From contig CM055112.1 of NCBI GenBank assembly GCA_029204225.1, positions 43,525,538 to 43,589,537 of the forward strand: DNA of 64,000 nucleotides. Reading direction: 5' to 3'. Shown here piece by piece: positions 1 to 10,550 of the stretch; within the stretch, counting starts at the first letter, position 1, and each line of letters opens with the position of its first letter. Source of the DNA: Diphasiastrum complanatum (Eukaryota > Streptophyta > Lycopodiopsida > Lycopodiales > Lycopodiaceae). Below the pieces are notes generated by a model. That model saw only the letters and a list, made by a program, of their open reading frames with translations, made no database searches and was not told the origin of the DNA. A program made the translations under genes and the position numbers.

Positions 1-840
1 AGGATATTTACCTACATAGATAAGACATCCGTGTATCACGGAAAATTATTGCGTCGTAAACACAGCTTGGTTTGGATCGTAGATCGGCGCATTAGGATCA
101 TACGGATAGTATACCACCAGTTCAGAGGAGTATCCTGGTGGAGTAGTGTCGTCCGCAAAATAAGTTGCTGAATCTATGGAATTTGGATAAAAAAAAATGC
201 ACAGCTGGTTGTGAAACGTGTTGATTAACGACAAACTATTGGCGTGGTTGGAACTGATTGGGTGCATTTGGTCGTGTTTGATAAACTGTATGTAATGGCG
301 TGGATTGTTGTGGAGTGAAGGGGCAATAATGATGAGACATAGGTCTAGGTACTAATGGGAAATGGGTTTTCAGTTGGGGGCACTCATTAGTAGTGTGATT
401 CTGCGAACAGATAGGACACCAGACATTTTCTCTTGCTGGAAAAAAATTATCAACAATATTTTTCATAGCGTTTTGGAAATCAGCAGTTAGTTCGTCCATG
501 TGAGTTTGTTGAGCTTTCTGCCAAGTTTTCATTTGATGTAGAAGTTCTAAAGGTTGGGCTGTATTCTCAATCTTCTGGTTGTGAAGACGTTCGGGGAGTT
601 TGGATTTCTTGTTGTGGTAATCAAAGTCCTCATCGGACCCCTCGTCTTTTTCACGAATGGCATCAATCATTACATTCTTAAATTGATCATAAAGATCAGC
701 TGGTTTCAATTCTTGGCAGAGACTTTTTGGGAGTCCAACCAAGAACAATTTTATGGCCATTCGTTCAGTAATATTCTTGTTAATACATTTTACTTGGAGA
801 CGTTTGAACGCTCAATGTAGCTTCTAACAGACTCTTCAAG
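1..840 (-). pseudogene. Ty3/gypsy gag fragment with one zinc knuckle
   Basis: Read from 840 down to 1 this is the C-terminal half of a retrotransposon gag polyprotein, which packages element RNA in cytoplasmic particles. The upstream end gives EESVRSYIERF-like text typical of the end of a retrotransposon gag core, then a frameshift leads into an open 174-codon stretch (760-236). That stretch holds a CCHC knuckle, CPICSQNHTTNECP (C-x2-C-x4-H-x4-C). A second frame (267-46) continues with a PNSIDSATYF...YDPNAP...NQAV tail that closely resembles the tail near 46,550-46,700, so the two belong to one element lineage. It ends sharply at 840/841 against a plus-strand copia. Frameshifts and truncation mark it as dead. 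Confidence 0.7.
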
Positions 841-2308
841 ATGCATCTTAATATGGGTGATCTGGATAAATGGGCTTTGAGTCAATTAAGAAGGTTTATG
901 ATGGGAAACTCCTTGATGCTAATCAAGGACATGAAGAGTCGGATTTCTAAAAATTATGAAATCACAGATCTAGGAGAAGCAACAAAATGCCTCGGGCTGG
1001 AGATCAGAAGAGATCGAATAAAAGACGAAATACACTTGTGTCAGTCTGAATATGCTAGAAAAGTGCTGAAGCAGTATCACATGATGGACTGCAAAGAAAA
1101 AGCCACACCAATGATAGCTGGTGCCAAGTTGACGAAGCAATATTGCCCAAAAACAGAGGAAGAAAAATAGAAAATGGATGGTATACCCTACCAAAACCTG
1201 ATCGATAGTCTGATGTACCTTACAGTTTGTACCTGACCTGACTTGGCTTTCTCTGTTTATGCTTTAATTCAATTATGAATGAGTCAGATTTTTAAAAATT
1301 ATGAAATCACAGACCTAGGAGAAGCAATAAAATGCCACAGACTGGAGATCAAAAGAGATCGAATAAAAGATGAAATGCACTTGAGTCAGTCTGAATATGC
1401 CAGAAAAGTGATGAAGCAGTATCACATGCTGACTTGCAAAGAAAAAGCCACCAATGATAGCTGGTGCCAAGTTGACGAAGCAAGATTGCCCATTAATAGA
1501 GGAAGAAAAACAGAAGATGGAAGGCATACCCTACCAAAATCTAATCGGTAGTCTGATGTACCTTACAACATGTACCAGACTTGATTTGGCTTTCTCTGTT
1601 TATGCTTTAAGCCAATTCTCTTCCAATCCTAGCATGGCACATTGGCAAATGACAAAATAAATCCTACAATATCTGAAGGGTACTCAAAAAATGGGATTAA
1701 CCTACAGAGCAGACAATGAAAAAAAAGGATTTGAGCTGCACCACTACAGTGATGCAAGCTGGACGAGCTGCAAAGATGGCAACAAGTCCGTAATTGGAGG
1801 ATGTTCAATAGCGTACGGAGCAGCAATCAATTGGATATGCAAAAAACAAACCTTGGTAGCTCAATCCTCATGAGAAGCTGAATACGTCGCCGCTTCAAAG
1901 GTGGCGAACAAGATAGTTTGGTTGCAGATGATGCTGGAGGCAATTGGCATACTACAAGGAGAACCATGCACAATAATGATGGATTCCCAGAGTGCCATAT
2001 ATATGTCTCAGGATCCTGTCTTCCATTCAAAGACAAAATACATACCTCTGAAGTACCATCACATTCGATATTTGATCTCGAAAGGAGAGCTCCAGGTCCA
2101 GTACATAAAGTCTGAAGACATGATTGCAGATCTGCTCACGAAGCCGCTCGACAAGCCACTCTTCGCAAAGCAAAGAAAGACAATTGGATTAAACGTGCAA
2201 AGTTGCAAGGTTCAAGACGGAGTGTCAGAAATTGTGAATTCATGTAACTTTGACATGACGCGAAGGAAAGCGACACGAAGCGAAGGACGAATGGCGAACA
2301 ATTCGTGA
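841..2308 (+). pseudogene. Ty1/copia reverse transcriptase C-terminus and RNase H
   Basis: This is the 3' half of a copia pol gene, which copies element RNA into DNA. The RT end shows NYEITDLGEA, LGLEIRRD and YARKVLKQYHM, then GIPYQNLIGSLMYL. RNase H follows with SDASW, EAEYVA (in the form -EAEYVAAS after a stop), DSQSAIYMSQ, HHIRYLISKGELQVQYI and the copia signature ADLLTKPL near 2,130-2,155. Several stops (for example about 1,168, 1,658 and 1,871) and a 2-base deletion near 1,452 break the frame. A 345-bp internal duplication lies inside the RT part. RT motif C (YVDD) and everything upstream are missing, replaced by the junction at 841. The copia identity is secure. Confidence 0.9.
936..1626 (+). 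repeat. Tandem duplication (2 x ~345 bp) within copia RT
   Basis: About 936-1,281 and 1,282-1,626 are two diverged copies of the same RT segment. Both begin with GGATTT-like text and AAAAATTATGAAATCAC and run to CTTTCTCTGTTTATGCTTTAA. The offset is 345 bp, a multiple of three, so the duplication kept the reading frame. The second copy later lost two bases in the GCCACACCAATG stretch. The copies differ at many positions, so the duplication is old relative to the decay. Confidence 0.85.
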
Positions 2309-2927
2309 AAGTCAATGTACCTCAAAAATCCTAAGACACGAAGCAAAGCAAAACTCGAAGGTCGAATAATTCGCGAAAGTCAAACATGCCTCGAGGACCA
2401 AAAGACATGACACGACATAAAACGAAAAGAAAATAAAAGAAAATCTTTCGCGCTGCCAACTAGCAGCTCAATGGGCATGGAGTTTTGAACTTCACACTCA
2501 GTTGAAACAAGTAGCAATAACAGAGAGTAACTAACTAGTTGATTAGTGTTAAATACTCTTATATTTCTCTATTTAGCTATCTTGTAAACTCCACACAGTG
2601 GAAATATAAACAAAAATTCTGGATCAACAGAAGACACTGAGAAGAGTGTGAGAGTAGAGCAGAAAAAGAAAGAAATAGAAAAAAAAATAGCGAAACAAAA
2701 TAGTTGTGCATGAAAGTCTGCCAACGAGCAAAACACAGCGAAAGAGCAGAGTGTCAGGCCGCCAACGAGTGAGACACTGATCATCTCACTCTGAAAATTC
2801 AAACTGATAATACTGTTACTCTCTCTTGTCCATCTCCTTGTTTTTCGCTGTGTTGATTGCTAGAATGATTTCTGTTCTATGATCTGTAGTCGCGTGTCTA
2901 GAATCCTGCAAGCTTCCGCACAACAAA
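2309..2927 (+). repeat. Probable copia 3' LTR region
   Basis: This follows directly after the copia RNase H and stop, where a 3' LTR belongs. It holds a TATA-like stretch (TTAAATACTCTTATATTTC, about 2,550) and could end at CCGCACAACA near 2,927. The LTR start is not clear, because no sharp polypurine tract with TG is visible. About 2,272-2,333 and 2,334-2,400 form a rough direct repeat built on ACACGAAGC...AATTCG(T/C)GAAAGTCAA. The boundaries are tentative. Confidence 0.4.
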
Positions 2928-4336
2928 ATTTAAAAGAAACAAATTCGTTCGTGATACAAAACTCGTTCGCGACAGAACATCCATCAAAATTGAAGATCCA
3001 TAGATTATGAACAATGGAATTTTGTATTATGTAATACAATTTTTTGTATACATCAATTCTGAAAATATATTAGCCACTTTTTCTCTGAGGCTCTTTCATT
3101 TCTATTGCTTGAGTGCCCCTCGACTAGGTAGAACTATATGTTGTATTAGCATTAGACTAGACTATCTTATAGGTTCAAAAACATTTAATATGCATATTAG
3201 GTAATTTCTCGATAGGAAATCGACCTTGAAAAGCAAATATTTGAATGGAGAACAACACACTCTATTTATGGTGTCATGAAGTTATGACATTAGTGAGGCA
3301 TTTCTGAATAATTAGGCATACATATCAATGATCCATATCATGCTTCATCCACGAAGCCATACTCCTTGGTCGATAACGATGTTCTAAGCCTTTTGATGTA
3401 TAACTTGAGGAGAGTATGATATCAGCATAGATTTTGATTAACCCAAATAAATTTTATATTCCAAATTTTATAAAACCCTCCTCCGAGGATCAAAAACTAG
3501 GATGTTGAATCCATAGAACAATAGGGAAATGGATGGTGAACAAACCAATCAAACCAAACCTAGATCATACGGACCTAGCCCCCAAGCTATGGATCTACCA
3601 ATCAATGCATAAGTTAGTTAATGATAAGTCATATTCATGAGGAAGCTGAATGGACTGTATGTGAAAGATTTCAGATCAATTAAGATCCAAATCCATAAAA
3701 TGATCTTGAGTTAGAAAGACAACAACTCACCAATCTTGCCAATGTAGAACAATCAGCACTACTCTAAGAATGAGATGCAAACTCTAATAGATATTGATCA
3801 AACATTAACCAAAACATAGAATGATGTTGTTGTCTGTACCATAACAGTAAGCTACTATATTCCACACGTTCGGATCTGAAAATAACATTTAATAAGCATT
3901 CTACACATAGAATTGCAAGATATCACAAGTATAGTTCACCAATGGACAGTAGAACCCAAGAGAACCATGTATAAGCATGAATGAGATAAGAGAGAGAGAA
4001 TGATCCCTCCTCCCACAAGTTACAACCTTTTATAGTAGGTCCAAACCTAAGTTTAAACTTTGGTTTCCCTCCATAATGAAAAACCCTACTATTATTGTGA
4101 CTAGATTCAATTTTATACTACTCAAATTGAATCCCTCCAAAACTCGTGTTCCACACTTTCCAAAAGTGTTTATTCAAATGTTTTTAGAGTAATTCAAACT
4201 CTAAGTCTAATATGAAATTGGCCTCAAATTCCATATAAACAAATGTAGCAATTTTGACTAAACTAGTTGAAATCTCTCACACTCCCTCTTCAACTAGTTT
4301 TAGCATGGACTTTGATAACACTCTAAGTGATGTCCT
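2928..4336. other. Non-coding; LTR- or promoter-like on the minus strand
   Basis: I see no coding region here. Read on the minus strand, 4,035-4,026 is CTATAAAAGG, a good TATA box, followed by a long transcribed-looking, T-rich stretch. With the gypsy remnants around it, an LTR of a minus-strand element is the most likely source. No LTR ends or primer site could be fixed. Confidence 0.25.
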
Positions 4337-5480
4337 ATGCATCATAAACAAGTCCTTTCCCAATGCTTTGAAGTAGCTTCCATAATTGATATAGTGAACA
4401 GTGTCCAAAATATTTTGACGAATTGGATCAAGCAGCATCGGAACCCCAGAAACCGAAGAGAAAGAAATTCAGGAAATCTATGTCCAAGGAAAAGGTTAAG
4501 AAAGAAGACTTATGTTTCGTCTGTAAAAAACCTAGACATATGATGAAGTTTTTTCCATAAAGGAAAAAAATGTCGGCACACATGATCCAGATCCCAGGAG
4601 GTAATGGTAAGACTTTGGAAATTAACCTGACAAATTGCCAGTGTGAATGTTCTTTCAGTACTGCTTCTTTCTTGCCTAATGAACTTTTCTGGTTAACTAA
4701 CACAATTAAAGATCAAGAAGTGAGTATTCTATTGGACAGTGGTTCTACTCATGATTTTAAATATTCTCGTCTTGCGCAAAAACTCGGCTTGGAAACTAAA
4801 GCCAACAATCATAGATACAAAGTTTATTTAGCTTTAAGAGTAGAGTTGGAGAATTGGAACTTAAAAGTCCCAAATCTCCCAGTGATGATATAGAGACATA
4901 GAGAATTAGTTAATTTTCATGTTTTAGACCTAGCCCGTACTGATTTAATTTTGGGATACAAATGGTTATTTAGTAAATCGCCTTCTCTGATAATTGATTT
5001 TGAGAAGCATATTCACTTTCAAGGAGGGTGATAAGGTAGTTACTTTATTTGGCATGAATTTTTACATCCGTCGAATAAGATTTCTACAGTTAATGAAATA
5101 GAAGCATTGGGCAGTTCACTATATTTGTCATTCGGGTTAGAAAAAATTGTGGTAGTATTCCTAGATGATATTCTCGTCTACAGTAAGACCTTTATGGAAC
5201 ACATAGAACACTTGAGAATCGTCTTGATGAAACTCTGACAGGAGTTACTCTACGCTAAAGAGTCCAAGTGTGAATTCTTTAAGCAAGAGTTGGTTTATCT
5301 CGGTCATACAATCACTATTAATGGGATCAAGATTGACGAGGATAAAATCAAGGTAGTGATTGAATGGCCAATTATGAAAATTGTGAGGAAAGTTAAATCA
5401 TTTTTAGGATTTACAGTTTTCTTCAGTAAGATTTATTGAGGATTATGCTAAGGTAGTAGCTCCGCTCAATAATCTGACAG
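4337..5480 (+). pseudogene. Ty3/gypsy gag zinc knuckle, protease and RT tail
   Basis: In order there is a gag knuckle around 4,505-4,560 reading CFVCKKPRHMMKFFP (last Cys replaced by Phe), an aspartic protease with the active-site text ILLDSGSTHDF near 4,725-4,755, and, after a stop, more protease ending DLILGYKWLF. Next is the end of RT, VVVFLDDILVYSKTF (about 5,150-5,190, the xLDD catalytic motif C), CEFFKQELVYLGHTI and KVKSFLGFT. The RT fingers and palm between the protease and LDD are missing, so an internal deletion of about 0.5-0.7 kb is inferred. Multiple stops follow. The layout is gypsy; the clade is not resolved. Confidence 0.8.
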
Positions 5481-6326
5481 AGACATGATGCAGAATACAG
5501 ATGAGCAGGTCAGTACTGTACTTGGCAAAAAGACAGTTTTCTTGCAGAATTGATAGTGTAGGACAAAAAATTGGTCTTTCTGGTCGTAATAGAATTCGCA
5601 GATAGGTTGAGAAATCGTGGAGAGGTAGATAAATCTAATTGTAATACTCGCGAATTCTAACAGAGAGTTATGAATGTCAGATTAGTGATTTTTTTAGATT
5701 TTTTGGAAAAAAATTGTAGTTTCAAAATTTGCGGGTAGGACAGGGAAATCGTACTCTTTGAGAACAAATTTTGAAGTTTGATGGCGAATTCTAACAAAGA
5801 GTTTTGACTGACAGATAAAGAATATGAAAAAAATATGATTTTCTGACAATAAACAGACAAAATCTCTGAGATAGAATTTGCGGGGCTGTTGGAGGACTGA
5901 TCTTGATGAGATCTAGCCTCAGTGAAGCTGGCAAATTCTAGGACAAAGATTTGGGTAAGAAATAAGGGATTTTGACAGTATATTAGGCTGTTTTCTCAAA
6001 TTTGATTGTGGTCAAAATTCGTGGAGGTGATAAGATGAAAGATCAGGGTCTGTTAGGGCTGCAGATAGGCTGGCGAATTCTGATATACCTGTTTGGTTTT
6101 GAAAAAAGTCACTTGGGTCACTTATTTCGAAGAAAATGCCCAAGTTGACTCTTTTGTTGCTTCCCCCCAGTTTGAGAAGGTGCTCCACAGCTCGTGTAGG
6201 ACCTGGAGAGACAACGCATGCTGTTTGTTGGTAGGAAGAGACAGGCAACAAGCAAACATACAGCACGAAAGCAAGAAATTAAAAAAAAGAAAGGAGAAGA
6301 AGCTAGGTAAAAAAATACTTGAAAAG
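5481..6326 (-). other. Leader of a minus-strand gypsy element, no ORF
   Basis: This sits just inside the primer-binding site at 6,327-6,340, so on the minus strand it is the untranslated leader before gag. It is not coding. The short motif GAATTCGC (or its close variants AGAATTTGCC and GCAAATTCT) recurs many times, for example near 5,591, 5,651, 5,782, 5,931 and 6,071. Such repeats may be degenerate tandem arrays that grew in the leader. Confidence 0.4.
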
Positions 6327-6340
6327 CGGCAACGGCGCCA
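6327..6340 (-). other. Retrotransposon primer-binding site, tRNA-Asp type
   Basis: The minus strand reads TGGCGCCGTTGCCG immediately after the LTR end CTTCCAACA-T. It is complementary to the 3' end of plant tRNA-Asp, the primer commonly used by Athila/Tat-type gypsy elements. It fixes the element's direction as leftward. Confidence 0.75.
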
Positions 6341-6341
6341 A

Positions 6342-7025
6342 TGTTGGAAGTATTTCTAGTTTATGCGATGGCTAGATCTACTTACGGGTGTAGTATAGGG
6401 ATGTAGAGATTCGTCCACTTTTTAAGTTTCTAAAACAAGCTTCAACAGAATACGAAAAGAATCAACAGGAATGAGAACACTAAGGCTTACCCAACTAGTG
6501 CCCGTAACATAAATAAAGCTAATTAATGACAAAAATAAAATTCCTTGCTAAGGCAAATCCAACTAGCAAGATTACTAAATCCTACGTAACACCCAAAGGG
6601 AGATAATAAGAATTGCGGCTAAACTAAGCAATAAACACTTAAAACTATGCCACAATTAAAGGCCAATGAAAGGAGGCAAGAGGAGGCCCGAGCACCTTCC
6701 CTCAAGCACCTTCCAATGGGAACACAATGAAATGCAAGATAATCACAATAGTAATTTTGCCTTAATCACAAAGTGTTGTTTACAATGCAAATACCTCTCC
6801 TTTTATGGCAAGGAGGGTCTTCCATAAGTGTCTACTAACTTATGGGACTAATCTGTTTCTAGCCTTTCTAGAACTTCTAACTTAGGATTTAGAACTTCAA
6901 AGTTCTTAACTTAGGAAAACTTAGGATAAAATATTTCTAATCTTAAGTTTCCTAAGTCTAAGTTCTAAATCTAAGTTTAAGCTATTTTATTCGTATTTAA
7001 GCTTCTACTCATGGACTTACAAAAC
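6342..7025 (-). repeat. Gypsy 5' LTR, minus orientation (copy 1)
   Basis: The LTR's 3' end is the TG/CA boundary at 6,342 next to the primer site (plus strand TGTTGGAAG). About 6,560-6,990 matches 36,725-37,181 in inverted orientation over roughly 450 bp with high identity, including the TATA-like CCATAAAAGGAGAGG. The 5' boundary is not visible because no matching CTTCCAACA is found to the right, so that end is truncated or decayed near 7,020. Confidence 0.65.
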
Positions 7026-8109
7026 ACATGCCATGGTTGAAGTTTATTGACAGATACTCATACGTGGTCTTACAAAACACATGCCACAGAGTTTTATTTC
7101 TTTCTTTTTTATTTTCTCTATGTTAGCACAGTTGCTAACAGTGGTTGAATGGCATGTACATCCTACTGTGTGGGCAATTAGGAGAACTGATGCTAGTAGT
7201 CATGTCAAGTGCATGGCTTGGATCAATGGCAAGGGAGCATGCAGACAATCTATTTCAAATTCTAGCAGAGCAACACCTGCACCCTGTTTTAATGGGGCTC
7301 AAAGACATCCCAATGGCATGACCCCATAGTACTTGTGGTTTTGTCCCAATGATTGTACCCATACGTGGGTGCTAAGCAAAGCCATCATCCAAAAGCCTAA
7401 AATGACTCCAAGCAAATGGCCAATAGCCGATGGGACTAATTTGAACCAAGTGGAAATAGATTCACTCACCCAAGCAGGCATAATAATCTAGGGGGTCTTG
7501 CTCTATTCCAATATTTGGTTTAGTTAAGTGTATATTGTTATCTGCAACAATATTGAAAAGTTATTTGTATGCGGAATGCAGGATTCATTCTTAAGACTCC
7601 CACAAAGCAAGTCAACCAAAGGGAGCCAACATTTCATAACGTGGGTGCAAATCAGGGCAACATAGAGGATTGTGTCACAAATAACAAGCCATGTGATGAA
7701 CGAACCAATCTTCCAGGAGATGGACGTCATTCTAAATATCGCAAAGGGATATCAAAGAAGGCTTTGAAAATCGAGGTATTTTGTTCTTATTCAAAGACCA
7801 CAACTTGTACAAAAAATTTACGATAATTGAACATCCCACATTTTTTGTTATGTGACGTTCACTGGCTATGTTTCAGATTATAATCTTGTTGCATGTTTTG
7901 TCATTTAAGTGCTTTGACATGCCAATATTTTGGACATCATACCAGTATTTCGTTTGGTTATGTACCTGATCAACATCACAAAAGATTGGGTCTACGTATT
8001 GGATCATCTATGGGAATTATCTTGATTGCAAAAAGATCGCCAACTAAATTTTGCTCCAAAAAGCTCGCCTTCAATTGCTCGCCAAAAGATCAACCCCCTG
8101 GCACAAGTG
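7026..8109. other. No recognisable gene
   Basis: Short open frames (for example plus 7,569-7,826) have no motif I recognise. CTTACAAAACACATGCCA occurs twice at about 7,016 and 7,071, a small direct repeat at the LTR edge. I cannot assign a function. Confidence 0.3.
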
Positions 8110-8445
8110 ACCATACTTAGATGGTGGATTAAATTTTCCAATAAAATCCAAACCCCACCTTTGAAATGGTTCAATCGATTACAAAGGCATCAATGGATAA
8201 TCCATCATAGGTATCGGTCTCCCCTATTATTGACAAGCATCACAAATCTTACAATAAGCACATGTATCCTTCCAAGTAGTAGGCCACCAAAATCTTGCCT
8301 GAAAAATCTTGTGCATTGTAACACGGACTCCGAGTGTGATCATCAATAATTGGCGTAACATCGTTGGTTTGAACACATCGTCTTAACACATGGTCATGAT
8401 CTCGCTTATAAACACAATAACATATCGCGTAGATTCCGACGTGGG
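8110..8445 (-). pseudogene. Ty3/gypsy integrase N-terminal fragment
   Basis: Read on the minus strand, 8,410-8,250 gives DHVLRRCVQTNDVTPII followed by degenerate HHCC-region text (FSGKILVAYYLEGYMC). About 8,185-8,115 gives IEPFQRWGLDFIGKFNPP, the linker into the integrase core. The same linker occurs at about 58,465, so the two are one lineage. Only the zinc-binding region and the start of the core remain, with stops and frameshifts. Confidence 0.65.
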
Positions 8446-8760
8446 TGTCTGACGTATTTTCGAAAATTTTAGAATCCGTCACAATCCGACACATCGGAAT
8501 ATGACGTCCAAGTAAACATGCTTACTTGGACGTCGTATTTGATTTTTGTGGATATGACCTGGGATGTTTTGACAAAAACAAAAAATACGTGTAATCCAAC
8601 ATGGACATCGAAATTCGACGGACGTCAAAAATCCGACGTCCACGTCGGCAATCCAAAAGCCTGTCCATGGCATCTGGGACCTGTCATCCGGGCATGAACG
8701 GGCATGGATGTCGAAATTCGACGAGTTTTGAAGTCATTGGATTCCGACGTCTATTTGGTT
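8430..8760. promoter_or_regulatory. CpG-rich block with nine ACGT cores
   Basis: Nine ACGT tetramers occur in about 310 bp (starting at 8,439, 8,452, 8,504, 8,530, 8,587, 8,622, 8,636, 8,642 and 8,747), mostly as CCGACGT, GACGTC or TGACGT. In plants ACGT cores bind bZIP factors. The block is more CG-rich than its surroundings and precedes transcribed-looking GT/GA tracts. It could be a promoter, or a repeat family whose unit contains (A/T)TCCGACGT. No downstream gene is visible. Confidence 0.35.
8498..8539. repeat. Long hairpin (13-bp perfect arms, 18 with one wobble)
   Basis: Left arm 8,503-8,515 (GACGTCCAAGTAA) and right arm 8,522-8,534 (TTACTTGGACGTC) are perfect complements around a 6-base loop, ACATGC. 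Pairing continues outward to 8,498 and 8,539 with one G-T pair. A shorter palindrome built on CCGACGT and ACGTCGG lies at 8,633-8,648. Confidence 0.85.
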
Positions 8761-8983
8761 TCTCGTATTCGCGCGATCCAGCGCCTTCTCTCTCACTCCA
8801 TTTTTTTGCAGGTTGGAGCGTCTTTGGAGCGATTGAGGGTGATTAAAGATCAGTGCTTGAGGGCTTGAAGATCAGTGCTTGAAGATCAGTGTTTGAGGTT
8901 AGTGCTTGATTTTGGTTTGTTTTGCTTTTTGTTTGTTTTTTTTGTTTTGAGAAGAGGTAGAGAGTGTGAAAGATAGAAAGAGA

Positions 8984-8985
<2 letters not shown>

Positions 8986-9081
<96 letters not shown>
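8986..9081. repeat. (GT)n microsatellite, ~96 bp
   Basis: An uninterrupted GT/TG tract of about 48 units. The open frames it creates on the other strand (Thr-His repeats) are artefacts. Confidence 0.98.
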
Positions 9082-9082
<1 letters not shown>

Positions 9083-9334
9083 TGTTATATGTGTATGTGT
9101 TTTTAAATTTTGCATTGATTTAGAATGGTTTTGAATATTGGTAGTATGAATATGATTTTGAATGGTCTTGTAATAGATTGTTAGTATTATTTAGGATAGT
9201 GTTTGGTAATAATATATTATTAGATTTGTAATTTGTGAGAGAGAAAGAGAGAGGAGAGGTGGAGTGTACATGTATGCTTGACGATATTGAAAGATTTTGG
9301 AGTTTATGTTTTGTTCTTTTTCTGAAAAATAAAT

Positions 9335-9450
<116 letters not shown>

Positions 9451-9479
9451 CAAGAACATTCGTTGATTAAATGTGAGTC

Positions 9480-9860
9480 TATCATGCCTATGCAATCCAT
9501 CGCTGGATAACACATAGCACTATTGATATATCTTCATTTTATGAGAAATATTTCAGCGATCTGTCCATCGCTAGACAACGATCTGTCCATTGCTGGACAA
9601 CGCCCATCCTTAATCAAAAAAAGCCATAAAGTATGTGTAGGAGTGAGGCAGCCCTCCATCACTGCTCACTGAGCCATAAGGAGCAAGCAAAAGTATGGAA
9701 AAATCATGGTTACATCAATACTATCACCTGCAATTTCAGAAAATTATCACACACTTTAAGACTGTCCATCGTTGCCTATTGAGGCAGGGTGGACAGTTTC
9801 AAGAAACAAAAAGTGACATTGCTATCCATTGTTGGACCTCAATGTGTTCTTGCCCTATCA
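9480..9860. repeat. Cluster of degenerate TCCATCGC-type motifs
   Basis: The short text (C/T)TGTCCAT(C/T)G(C/T)T(G/A)GACAAC and relatives recur at about 9,497, 9,560, 9,585, 9,655, 9,763 and 9,820. There is no ORF. A similar cluster lies at 26,420-26,660. The origin is unknown; it could be a decayed tandem array or transposon end repeats. Confidence 0.4.
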
Positions 9861-10347
9861 CAACCTTTACATGGTTTATAGAGACGAGTGGCATATCAAA
9901 GTAGATCATTGTTAAAGCAACCTCCTCCGGAAAGTAGGGTAAATACAAACGTAATGTAAGAGAGAAGCAAATACATATCATAAGTTGTCAAATCGCTGAC
10001 CCGTAGGTAGGTAGGGTGCACTTTCAGTGAGTATCAGAGGAGCGGAGTTCTTCACCGGTGTTGTAAAGCAAAAAGGATTGAAAAGAGCATGTACTTATAG
10101 TGCCCAATAAGGTAGTAACCTGGAAGGAGAGAGTGGGAGTGGGAAACTCTATTTCCCTCCAAATTATTTTTAAACGGATCAAACCATTTCAAATATTTGT
10201 GGGAAAACCTTCTAAATAAAAAATGGAACTCCATCATATGCAAGGGTACAACAATAAAAACCTTGTAAGTATGAAGTAGCGGTACGTCAGTATCTATCCA
10301 CGTATTCTGTTTAATTCAGTAGGGTAAGACTGAACAAAGGAGCATCC

Positions 10348-10349
<2 letters not shown>
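9861..10349. other. No recognisable gene
   Basis: Nothing here resembles a coding region or a known RNA. The minus-strand open frame at 10,243-10,052 has no motif and lies downstream of the Penelope-like ORF. No GIY-YIG endonuclease motif is visible in it. Confidence 0.3.

Positions 10350-10379
<30 letters not shown>
10350..10379. repeat. (GA)n microsatellite, 30 bp
   Basis: A pure GA tract of about 15 units lying between the Penelope-like ORF and its downstream flank. Confidence 0.95.
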
Positions 10380-10381
<2 letters not shown>

Positions 10382-10420
10382 CCACCAATTGACTCGCAGT
10401 TAGTGAATCCCTTCGGGGGC

Positions 10421-10449
10421 AGTTAGCTCCCTGAAAGGGATAGCTAACT
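10421..10449. repeat. Hairpin downstream of Penelope-like ORF
   Basis: AGTTAGCTCCCT (10,421-10,432) pairs with AGGGATAGCTAACT (10,436-10,449) across a 3-base loop with a 2-base bulge. It lies 100 bp beyond the minus-strand RT stop, so it may be part of that element's 3' untranslated region. Confidence 0.6.
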
Positions 10450-10550
10450 ATCCACCAAAAGAACATCAATATTATGAGGCAATATGTATGACAAATCGGG
10501 AAACGATTCCGAAAAAAGTAGCTTATTAATGATACGACATAGGTTATCTC

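Noticed and set aside
10380-10550. Hammerhead ribozyme next to the Penelope-like element
   Set aside because: The CUGAUGA and GAAA core boxes are not found on either strand in a suitable arrangement.
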